Of a DNA stretch of 36,528 bases, positions 1 through 6,455 are shown one piece after another. The first letter of the stretch is position 1, and every line of letters starts with the position of its first letter. The translations under genes were made by a program, and so were the position numbers. The notes under the pieces were generated by a model that searched no databases, was not told the DNA's origin, and was given only the letters and a program-made list of their open reading frames with translations. The DNA is from RGIG9060 sp036307825 (lineage in GTDB: Bacteria > Spirochaetota > Spirochaetia > Treponematales > Treponemataceae). The stretch lies in contig JAXJWW010000120.1 in assembly GCA_036307825.1 (NCBI GenBank), positions 1-36,528 on the forward strand, read 5' to 3'.

Positions 1-2
1 AA

Positions 3-110
3 AAAGAATTGACTGAATATTTGTCTTGGTACAACGAAAAAAGAATTAAGGCTAAATTAAAAGGACTGACCCCTTTACAATTTAGGAATCAGTCCTTAAA
101 ATTAGCCTAG
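3..110 (+). pseudogene. C-terminal end of an IS3-family transposase (OrfB), cut by the window edge
   Basis: Only the last 35 codons are present. They read through Y-L-S-W-Y-N-E-K-R-I-K to a G-L-T-P-L-Q-F motif and a TAG stop, the usual C-terminus of the DDE integrase (OrfB) of IS3/IS150-type elements. The catalytic D, D and E residues lie upstream of the window, so whether the element is intact or a remnant cannot be judged. A sequence resembling the element's right end follows at once, which supports an insertion sequence rather than an isolated gene. Confidence 0.8.
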
Positions 111-113
111 TTA

Positions 114-143
114 AAGTGTCCAATAATTTGGGTGCAGTTCACC
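114..143 (+). mobile_element. Putative right terminal sequence of the IS3-family element
   Basis: Immediately after the transposase stop is a stretch reading GTGTCCAATAATTTGGGTGC followed by AGTTCACC. IS3/IS150-group elements commonly end in a TGTCC...GGG.GCAGTTCA type inverted repeat a few bases beyond orfB. The matching left repeat and the target-site duplication are outside the window, so the exact last base is uncertain. Confidence 0.55.
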
Positions 144-622
144 TTTCAGTCGTCAATGCAGGGCTTTGTCAATTTTTGTCTACGCATTTTTTATACAACG
201 TGTTTATGTAAATTTTTATAGCAAGTTCTGCACTTGTTGTGCTTTGCAAACTTTTTTCGTTCCGTTAGTAAACCTTCGGTTTACAATCAAGTTTTGTTTT
301 ACAAAACTTGCGGCTAAATTTATTTTTGTTACGCCTTTTTGTACTATTTTTGTTTATTCAAATGTTTACCAAAGTCATTTTTTCTGCACTTGTTGTGCTT
401 TTCAATAAAACTTTCAACAAAAATAATCACATTCCTCTGTGAAGACCGTAGGTCTGAACCAATCCGCGTGGCATTTTTCCTATTTCAAACTGAATGTCGC
501 TTTCTTGCTTTGTAATTTTAACTTTCATTGAAAAAAACACACCTTAGCCAGAAAAGTCGTTAGACTTTTCTAATCCGTGTGATATTTATTTATTTTCCTA
601 AAATATTTTACATTCGCCTAGT
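144..622. repeat. Gene-free hairpin island downstream of the IS end
   Basis: I see no credible gene here; the one open frame, about 80 codons at 166-408, is Phe/Cys-rich low-complexity translation without a ribosome site. The stretch holds a 19-bp direct repeat (227-245 and 383-401, each containing GCAC-TTGTT-GTGC) and short hairpins: GTAAACC/GGTTTAC (268-284, 3-base loop), CAAGTTTTG/CAAAACTTG (288-310), AGACC/GGTCT (443-455) and AGAAAAGTC/GACTTTTCT (550-571). The last two are each followed by an AATCCG-type GTG string, as if they were diverged copies of one element. Similar hairpins recur in other intergenic regions of the window. Confidence 0.6.
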
Positions 623-650
623 TGACGGGGGGGGTAATTATGATAAAGTA
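623..650 (+). promoter_or_regulatory. Candidate promoter with an 8-G tract between -35 and -10
   Basis: TTGACG (623-628) lies 16 bases before TAAAGT (645-650), upstream of the lipoprotein gene at 721. The base run 628-635 is eight consecutive G residues, starting at the last base of the -35 and filling the first half of the spacer. Alternative -10 boxes, GATAAA (643-648) and TATGAT (640-645), would sit at spacings of 14 and 11, so a change in G number would alter which box is in register. Promoter assignment is by eye only. Confidence 0.45.
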
Positions 651-720
651 AATTTTATTATTAGCGAATTAGTTTTTTTACTACTTTGACTAAAACGACT
701 TTTATTTTTTAGGAGATAAA

Positions 721-1932
721 ATGATGAAGATTTTTAAATCAATGATGATTGTTCTTATGGCACTTTTGGCATTTACAAGCTGTGATAATTTTTCTTATAG
801 TGATTCTCACAGTAGTGCAGATCTTGCTGGTATTTGGACAATCCACACTGCTAACTATGCAGAGGCTTTGGTTATCAAAGCAGATGGTTCAGTTGTTTCT
901 ACAGGTGTAGAAAATGGCAAGTATTGGGAAAATGTAAAAGGAAATATTGTTGTAGAAGATGGTGTTGTTTCTATGACTTTCGAAGACGATGACAATATTG
1001 AAGGACACTTTGACATTGTTCCAGGCGTGGCATTTACTATTTACACAGAAGAAGGTAAACGTTACACATATAACTATTGTGCAAACGATCTTGCAGACGA
1101 AGTTATTGGAATGTGGGTTTGTACAGGTTCAAATGTAGAAGGTGCAGAAGGAATGTCTATTCAGACTTACAATGCAGATGGAACTGCTGTATTTACAGGT
1201 GGATATATTCCAGAAGAAAATGGTTATTTAGTAAATACAGAATCAACATATAAAGTATTCGGAGATTTGATGTTTCAATCTATTACTAATGGGTATTCTC
1301 CATATATTGTACGTAGGTTGACTTATGTTGAAAATGGTACTTCATTAGGTGATATTTTGACAAGTTCTAGTTCTTATTTTGGAAAAACAACTACATGGCT
1401 TCGTATCAAACAATCCCTAGACCTTGCAGACAAAAAATATGACCATATTAAAACTTTCGTTACTAATGTAAAAGGAGTAGATAAAGATATTGATATATTA
1501 GGAACTACATTCAATTTTGCAAAAATGGATGGAGTTAAGCTTAATAAAATGCTAAAAACACTTCTTTTTTCAGTTGAGTTCCCTAATGCAAACACTATCA
1601 GATACAACTATTTTTATAATGGAAAAAACAATTCTCTTGAAGCTCCAATCGTTGTAGATGGAAACAAAATGACTGTAAAAATGAGTGTAAATAATCCTCT
1701 TTTGAAAGATATTGATCTTTATACATTCCAAGATGCAGATTCAACTCAACTTCACATGTATTTACCAACTTATGCTTTTATCAATTTCTTTGGAAATATG
1801 CAAGTAACAATGATGGCACAGAATGATCTTCTTGACTTAGATGATACAACCGCTGTTAATGCTATCTACGACAGTATTGATAATGCAGTTGAAGCAATCA
1901 ATGTAAGTTTTGTAATGGAAAAATCTAACTAA
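721..1932 (+). CDS. Putative outer-surface or periplasmic lipoprotein, function unknown
   Basis: A 403-residue protein with a clear lipoprotein signal: basic start (MMKIFK), hydrophobic core, and Cys21 in the string L-A-F-T-S-C, a relaxed lipobox typical of spirochetes. The mature part contains repeated beta-rich segments of the type G-I-W-T... and G-M-W-V-C-T-G (near residues 38 and 130), suggesting two lipocalin-like barrels, and a Lys-rich C-terminal third; this fold assignment is inference. I do not recognise the family. The start is set by TAGGAGATAAA directly before ATG. It is a single-gene unit with its own promoter region (containing a G tract) and a strong terminator, next to an IS element. 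Confidence 0.8.
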   Translation: MMKIFKSMMIVLMALLAFTSCDNFSYSDSHSSADLAGIWTIHTANYAEALVIKADGSVVSTGVENGKYWENVKGNIVVEDGVVSMTFEDDDNIEGHFDIVPGVAFTIYTEEGKRYTYNYCANDLADEVIGMWVCTGSNVEGAEGMSIQTYNADGTAVFTGGYIPEENGYLVNTESTYKVFGDLMFQSITNGYSPYIVRRLTYVENGTSLGDILTSSSSYFGKTTTWLRIKQSLDLADKKYDHIKTFVTNVKGVDKDIDILGTTFNFAKMDGVKLNKMLKTLLFSVEFPNANTIRYNYFYNGKNNSLEAPIVVDGNKMTVKMSVNNPLLKDIDLYTFQDADSTQLHMYLPTYAFINFFGNMQVTMMAQNDLLDLDDTTAVNAIYDSIDNAVEAINVSFVMEKSN

Positions 1933-1952
1933 ACAACAAAAATTTATTGTTC

Positions 1953-1996
1953 AAACAAAAGGGGATACGCATAAAAGTGTATTCCCTTTTGTTTTT
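1953..1996 (+). terminator. Rho-independent terminator of the lipoprotein gene
   Basis: A 16-bp stem (AAACAAAAGGGGATAC at 1953-1968 with its complement at 1979-1994, one G-T wobble) encloses a 10-base loop and runs into TTTTT. It lies 21 bases after the stop codon. Confidence 0.9.
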
Positions 1997-2031
1997 ATGC
2001 TAAATTTTGAAATCAATTCCACTTTCCTCAC

Positions 2032-2059
2032 TTGACAATTCTCAAAAATGGTATACTAT
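2032..2059 (+). promoter_or_regulatory. Candidate sigma70 promoter of the TerB-like gene
   Basis: Perfect -35 TTGACA (2032-2037) with TACTAT (2054-2059) at 16 bp; the overlapping TATACT and TATGAT are alternative -10 boxes at 14 and 19 bp. The start codon follows 40 bases downstream. Confidence 0.6.
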
Positions 2060-2098
2060 GATTTTACATAAAACTTTGCTAGCAAGGAGAATTTTGCT

Positions 2099-2524
2099 AT
2101 GTTTGAATTTGATCAAATGTGTAATGCTTTTGAAAAAATGTCTAATGGAGAAAGAAAACTTTATCTTCAAGAACAAAGTATAAAATTGATAAAAATTTTT
2201 GATTCACTTGGTTCAGATGGAGTACAAATGTTTTTGTATTTTATGGCGGTTGCCTGTGGTGCAGACGGTAAACTTTCAATTGAAGAATACAGTCTTTTGC
2301 AAGAAGTAAGTCCTGTGGATTTAAAATATACAGAAGCTCAAACTTTGGTTAATCAATTTTCATCAAAACAAAATAAAGAAAAAGCAACATGGATTTCTGA
2401 TATTATTGGTCAATTTAGCGAAGAAATGCAAGATACAATTATAAGCTTTTGTCTTTGCTTTTGTTCTGCTGATAACAAGGTAAATCTTCGGGAACGACAC
2501 TTTATTAAAAGTCTTATCAAATAA
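2099..2524 (+). CDS. TerB-like (tellurite-resistance TerB superfamily) small protein
   Basis: A 141-residue, all-alpha, soluble protein. Two related acidic loop segments are visible: C-G-A-D-G-K-L-S-I-E-E-Y (about residues 58-69) and C-S-A-D-N-K-V-N-L-R-E-R-H-F (about 122-135). This internal duplication is the signature of the TerB/DjlA-N superfamily, where such loops are thought to bind metal. No membrane segment or signal peptide is seen, so it should be cytoplasmic. AAGGAGA eight bases before ATG fixes the start. It is monocistronic with its own promoter and a terminator. No other ter gene is nearby, so tellurite resistance should not be assumed; the biological role is unknown. Confidence 0.65.
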   Translation: MFEFDQMCNAFEKMSNGERKLYLQEQSIKLIKIFDSLGSDGVQMFLYFMAVACGADGKLSIEEYSLLQEVSPVDLKYTEAQTLVNQFSSKQNKEKATWISDIIGQFSEEMQDTIISFCLCFCSADNKVNLRERHFIKSLIK

Positions 2525-2527
2525 AAA

Positions 2528-2567
2528 AAACTGTTTTGTATGATTTTATTTTCGTACAAAACAGTTT
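2528..2567. terminator. Bidirectional terminator between the TerB-like gene and tRNA-Glu
   Basis: A perfect 13-bp stem, AAACTGTTTTGTA (2528-2540) with its complement (2555-2567). The A run on its left gives a T run for transcripts arriving on the minus strand from tRNA-Glu; the T run on the right is short for plus-strand transcripts. Confidence 0.85.
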
Positions 2568-2570
2568 ATA

Positions 2571-2642
2571 CGGTCCCTACGGGAATCGAACCCGTCTTTT
2601 AGCCTTGAGAGGGCCACGTCCTAGCCGATAGACGAAGGGACC
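2571..2642 (-). tRNA. tRNA-Glu (anticodon CTC)
   Basis: Reading the minus strand, GGTCCCT pairs with AGGGACC in the acceptor stem, a D-arm follows TCGTCTATCGGCTAGGAC, the anticodon stem-loop is GGCCCTCTCAAGGC with CTC at its centre, and the T-loop GGTTCGATTCC is canonical. The length is 72 nt. The 3' CCA is not encoded, so a CCA-adding enzyme is needed. The identity rests on strong resemblance to bacterial tRNA-Glu. Confidence 0.93.
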
Positions 2643-2671
2643 AATTTTTCAAAAATAATTTTTCTATAAAA

Positions 2672-2700
2672 AAAGCTGAACTATGTCGTTCAGCCTTTTT
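2672..2700 (-). terminator. Terminator between tRNA-Gln and tRNA-Glu
   Basis: On the minus strand GCTGAAC-type arms (2675-2681 and 2688-2694) form a 7-bp stem with a 6-base loop, followed by seven T residues. It implies that much tRNA-Gln transcription stops before tRNA-Glu, unless it serves as a processing hairpin. Confidence 0.75.
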
Positions 2701-2769
2701 CCCCAAGGAGGATTCGAACCCCCACAATCAGAACCAGAATCTGAGGTGCTACCATTACACAATCGGGGA
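2699..2769 (-). tRNA. tRNA-Gln (anticodon CTG)
   Basis: On the minus strand the acceptor TCCCCGA pairs with TTGGGGA, the anticodon arm is TCAGA-TTCTGGT-TCTGA with CTG, and the T-arm contains GGGTTCGAATCC. The length is 71 nt, with discriminator A and no encoded CCA. Confidence 0.93.
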
Positions 2770-2786
2770 ATGCAATGTATGGAAAA

Positions 2787-2813
2787 ATTATCATATCAAA
2801 TAAAAAAAGTCAA
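2787..2813 (-). promoter_or_regulatory. Candidate promoter for the tRNA-Gln/tRNA-Glu pair
   Basis: On the minus strand TTGACT (plus 2808-2813) precedes GATAAT (plus 2787-2792) by 15 bp, ending 18 bases before the tRNA-Gln 5' end. Confidence 0.45.
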
Positions 2814-2853
2814 GTTGTGAATTTTTACCAAAAAATTTGTCTGTAAAATATAG

Positions 2854-2883
2854 TGGACTTTTCATCTCTTATTACAGTATAAT
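2854..2883 (+). promoter_or_regulatory. rsgA promoter abutting the start codon
   Basis: Perfect -10 TATAAT (2878-2883) with a weak -35 TGGACT (2854-2859) at 18 bp. Transcription would begin about 7 bases after the -10, at 2890, exactly the A of the rsgA ATG, and no Shine-Dalgarno sequence is present. Confidence 0.6.
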
Positions 2884-2889
2884 AAAAAC

Positions 2890-3852
2890 ATGTTTGGTAT
2901 AGTTTTAGGTGGCAGTAATAATATTTTCTCTGTGGAATGCGAAGATTCAATTATTCGTCAATGTACAATCAAAGGAAAAAAACTTGAAGCTTCAAAAGGA
3001 TATTATAATCCTCTTGCACCCGGTGATGAAGTTGAAATCGAGGTTGATGAACAAACTGATACAGAAGGTCAAATTATCGATTTAGTGCCTCGCAAAAATG
3101 AATTTGTTCGCTGGAATGTAAAAGGTCGAAGTCCTCAACTTTTGGCAGCAAATTTAGATAATATCATTATTGTTACAACTCCAGATGAACCACCTTTTAG
3201 ACCTCGCTTTGTAGATAGAGCTTTGGCTCAAGCGGAATACGAAAATATCGAACCTATTATTGTTTGTAATAAATGTGATTTACCAGCTGCTACAGACGAA
3301 GATTTTGAAGCTCGTCTTTCTGATTGGGAAGGTATGGGATATAAAATAATCAAAGTTTCTGCAAAAAGTGGTGAAGGTTTGCAAGAATTATCTGAAGTTT
3401 TGGAAGATAAACTTTGCGCTTTTGTAGGACAATCTGGTGTTGGAAAATCAAGTCTAATCAATGTGTTAGATTCTTCATGCGTATTAAAAACAGGTAGTCT
3501 TTCTCAAAAATACGGAAGAGGAACTCATACAACAACGAAGGGAACTTTACTTCACTTAACTTTGAATGAATCTTTAACTGGTGGAAGACAAGGTGCTGTT
3601 GCTTCTATAATAGATACTCCCGGTGTAAGACGATTTGTTTTGCACGATATTTCATCAAAGGATTTAGCTTTGTATTTTAGGGATATGAAAAGCCTTGTAG
3701 GGCAATGTTCTTTTGGAATGTCATGTACACATACTCACGAAGCAGGATGTAAAATTCTTGAAGGTGTTTACGCAGGTGTAATTGCTGAAGACCGATACGA
3801 AAGTTGGCAAAGAATTTGTGCAGAAATTGATTATGGCACATGGGACGATTAA
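2890..3852 (+). CDS. rsgA: Ribosome small-subunit maturation GTPase RsgA
   Basis: Circularly permuted GTPase that assists late 30S assembly and releases from the mature subunit on GTP hydrolysis; cytoplasmic. The 320 residues show an N-terminal OB-type barrel, then motifs in permuted order: G4 N-K-C-D (127-130), G5 S-A-K-S-G (about 157), G1 G-Q-S-G-V-G-K-S-S (180-188) and G3 D-T-P-G (242-245). The zinc knuckle C273-x5-C279-x-H281-x5-C287 follows. All key residues are present and the length is normal. The start gives the expected N-terminus (G-x-V-x-G...) although no ribosome-binding site precedes it; with TATAAT seven bases upstream the message is probably leaderless. mutS2 follows after 33 bases and may be co-transcribed. 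Confidence 0.95.
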   Translation: MFGIVLGGSNNIFSVECEDSIIRQCTIKGKKLEASKGYYNPLAPGDEVEIEVDEQTDTEGQIIDLVPRKNEFVRWNVKGRSPQLLAANLDNIIIVTTPDEPPFRPRFVDRALAQAEYENIEPIIVCNKCDLPAATDEDFEARLSDWEGMGYKIIKVSAKSGEGLQELSEVLEDKLCAFVGQSGVGKSSLINVLDSSCVLKTGSLSQKYGRGTHTTTKGTLLHLTLNESLTGGRQGAVASIIDTPGVRRFVLHDISSKDLALYFRDMKSLVGQCSFGMSCTHTHEAGCKILEGVYAGVIAEDRYESWQRICAEIDYGTWDD

Positions 3853-3885
3853 ACAAAAATTAAATAATTAAATTAGAGAATTAAA

Positions 3886-6378
3886 ATGAATCATAAAAAT
3901 CTTGAACAATTGGATTTTTTTAGAGTAAGGGAACAAGTTAGTTCTTTTGCAATGACAGAAGAAGGAAAATCCGCTGTTCTTTCTATATTACCGTATACAG
4001 AAAAATCTCAAATTGAAAACGCTAAAAATCTGAGCAAAGATTGGGCTGATTATCTTTTGTCTGGTCACCAGAGGTGTTTTTTACCTTGGTCACCATGTTC
4101 AGAATTGATAGAAGTTCTACGAGTTGAAGGTTCTTGCTTATCTCAAGAAGAAATCTATTCACTTGGACAACTTTGTCTTTCTGTTTCAAAATTTTGTTCA
4201 GTTTTTTGTAAAGCCGATGTAACACAAGTTTCTGTTTTTAATGGAAAATATCCAAATTTAGAAAATCTTGCAAAAAACCTACCAAGTCTAACCAATGCCG
4301 AAAATTTGATTTTTAGAATTATCGAAAAAAATGGTGAACTTAGAGATTTACCAGAAATCAGAAATATTCAATCTCAAATTAGAAAAAAAAGAAACGAAAT
4401 TGAATCAATTATAAAAAATTATACAACTGATACAACTTATCAGGAAATGTTACAATCTTCTGTTCCAGTTTTGCGTTCTGGAAGGCAAATGCTTGCAGTA
4501 AAATCAGGATTTAAAAATCGCATTAAGGGAATTGTTCATGAAGTTTCACAAACTGGACAAACTTTTTATATCGAGCCAGAAGAAATTGTGCGTTGTTCCA
4601 ATGAATTGATAGAAGAACAAGCAAAACTCGAACGAGAACTTAAACGAATTTTTACTCAACTTACAAAAGATTTAAGTCAATTTTATTATGAAATAAAACA
4701 AGCTCTCGAATTAATGATAAAACTTGATGTCTCTTACGCTTCTTGCCAATGGGGATTATCAAATAATTGTGTGTATGCTCAAACTATCAATTTTACAAAA
4801 GATAATCTAACTTTACTGGGAGCTCGACATCCATTGTTGGGACAAAAAGCTGTTCCAATTGATGTTGTGTTTAATCCAGGATGTAAGGTTTTAATAATTA
4901 CAGGTGCAAATACAGGTGGTAAAACGGTTACTTTAAAAACTATCGCTTTGTTTTCACTTTTAAATCAAGCAGGCTTTCCTGTTCCTGCAAAAGATGGAAC
5001 AAAACTTCCTATATTTAAGTCTGTCTTTGCTGATATTGGGGATGAGCAATCTTTAGAGCAGTCTTTATCAACCTTTAGTGGACACATGAAAAATATTGGT
5101 CAGATGTTGCAAGATGCGAACCAGTCATCTCTCATTCTTCTTGACGAATTAGGAAGTGGTACTGACCCACAAGAAGGTGGCGCTATCGCCATGGCAATTT
5201 TAGATGAGTTTATCTCAAGAAATTCTTTTGTAATTTTAACAACTCATCATGGTATTTTGAAAAATTATGGTTATTCTCATGCACAGTGTCAAAATGCATC
5301 TGTTGAATTTGATGGTGATACTTTGACTCCAACTTACAGAATTGTTATGGGGGTTCCAGGTGAAAGTCATGCGTTAGATATTGCCAAACGAAACGGTATT
5401 CCAGAAGAAATTGTTCAAAAGGCTTGTTCTTACATCGAAACAAAACAAGCTGATGTTTCTTCCCTTATAAAAGGTCTTACTGAAAAATACAAAGAACTTT
5501 CTGAACTAGAAAAGTCATTTAAGTCAAAAGAACATACTGTGAACGAAAAATGGCGAAAAGTTGACTTAAAAGAATTGCGTCTAAAACAAAAATCTTTGGA
5601 ATTGCAAGAACACGGATATAAGCAAAGTAAAGATTTCTTAGATGAAAGCAGAAAAATGCTAGAAAATTTGGTAAGAGAACTTCGTGAAGGTGAGATTACA
5701 AGGGAGAAAACTCTAAAGGTAAAAGAAACTATTGCAAATCTATCTAAGGCAGTAGAACTTGAAAATCAAAAACTTTTAGAATCTCAAACTGAAGTTGAAA
5801 ATCTTGAATCTTTGCAAGATAACTTTTCTTCTGTTGATAATGAACCTAAACTCAATAACAAAAACTCACAAAAGGCTTCGTTTGCAGAAGGTCAAAAAGT
5901 TCGCTTTGGAAAAAATAAAACAGAAGGAATTTTGTTACAAAAACAAAAAAATGATAAGTGGCTTATTCAGTCTGGAAGTGTAAAACTCACTATAAAAGAA
6001 AGTGATATTGTACAAGTTGCTTCAAATCAAGTAAACAATAAAGTTTCTATTGAAATTGTAAAAGCCGAAGATGAACATAAACAGCGAGTTGAAGGTTTGG
6101 CAAAAACTGGAGTAACTTCAATTTTTTCTGAAAAGCCAGTTTTTGAATTAAGACTTTTAGGTATGCGTTACGAACAAGCAATGAAAACCTTAGAAAAACA
6201 ACTTGATTTATGTTTAATAAATAACTTTAAAAATTTTTCTATCATACATGGAAAAGGTAATGGCATTTTACAATCAGCTGTTTGGGATTACTTAAAAAAT
6301 TATCCAGGAATTACAAGTTTTCAGTTTGCTTCTCCAGAAGATGGTGGAACTGGAAAAACTTATGTTTCATTAGAATAA
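3886..6378 (+). CDS. mutS2: MutS2 family ATPase/endonuclease
   Basis: The 830-residue protein has the MutS2 layout: helical core and clamp without mismatch-recognition domain I, the ATPase with Walker A G-A-N-T-G-G-K-T (340-347) and Walker B I-L-L-D-E-L-G-S-G-T-D (about 422), a charged coiled coil (about 520-650), and a C-terminal Smr domain (about 755-830) with I-I-H-G-K-G-N-G. The family suppresses homologous recombination and, in Gram-positives, rescues collided ribosomes; which applies here is not visible. The Smr H-G-K-G-N-G replaces the commoner H-G-x-G-T-G, a mild deviation. Upstream of ATG only a weak AGAG ribosome site is seen. It lies directly behind rsgA, another ribosome-linked factor. 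Confidence 0.93.
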   Translation: MNHKNLEQLDFFRVREQVSSFAMTEEGKSAVLSILPYTEKSQIENAKNLSKDWADYLLSGHQRCFLPWSPCSELIEVLRVEGSCLSQEEIYSLGQLCLSVSKFCSVFCKADVTQVSVFNGKYPNLENLAKNLPSLTNAENLIFRIIEKNGELRDLPEIRNIQSQIRKKRNEIESIIKNYTTDTTYQEMLQSSVPVLRSGRQMLAVKSGFKNRIKGIVHEVSQTGQTFYIEPEEIVRCSNELIEEQAKLERELKRIFTQLTKDLSQFYYEIKQALELMIKLDVSYASCQWGLSNNCVYAQTINFTKDNLTLLGARHPLLGQKAVPIDVVFNPGCKVLIITGANTGGKTVTLKTIALFSLLNQAGFPVPAKDGTKLPIFKSVFADIGDEQSLEQSLSTFSGHMKNIGQMLQDANQSSLILLDELGSGTDPQEGGAIAMAILDEFISRNSFVILTTHHGILKNYGYSHAQCQNASVEFDGDTLTPTYRIVMGVPGESHALDIAKRNGIPEEIVQKACSYIETKQADVSSLIKGLTEKYKELSELEKSFKSKEHTVNEKWRKVDLKELRLKQKSLELQEHGYKQSKDFLDESRKMLENLVRELREGEITREKTLKVKETIANLSKAVELENQKLLESQTEVENLESLQDNFSSVDNEPKLNNKNSQKASFAEGQKVRFGKNKTEGILLQKQKNDKWLIQSGSVKLTIKESDIVQVASNQVNNKVSIEIVKAEDEHKQRVEGLAKTGVTSIFSEKPVFELRLLGMRYEQAMKTLEKQLDLCLINNFKNFSIIHGKGNGILQSAVWDYLKNYPGITSFQFASPEDGGTGKTYVSLE

Positions 6379-6381
6379 AAA

Positions 6382-6411
6382 TTGACAACGATAAAATTCC
6401 AATGATATAAT
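6382..6411 (+). promoter_or_regulatory. Consensus promoter of the hydrogenase-MCP gene
   Basis: TTGACA (6382-6387) and TATAAT (6406-6411) at 18 bp, both perfect matches. It overlaps nothing and starts four bases after the mutS2 stop, so the downstream gene is independently expressed. Confidence 0.8.
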
Positions 6412-6455
6412 TAAATAATTCTATTGTAAAATATTTTATTAGGCGGAAAATATTT

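Noticed and set aside
227..401. Possible CRISPR from the 19-bp direct repeat
   Set aside because: Only two copies 156 bases apart, no spacer regularity and no cas genes in the window.
166..408. Open frame of 80 codons in the hairpin island
   Set aside because: Phe/Cys-rich low-complexity product, no ribosome site, and the DNA is explained by direct and inverted repeats.
2099..2524. Tellurite-resistance function for the TerB-like gene
   Set aside because: Only one ter-like gene, with no terC/terD/terZ nearby; the TerB fold alone does not imply resistance.
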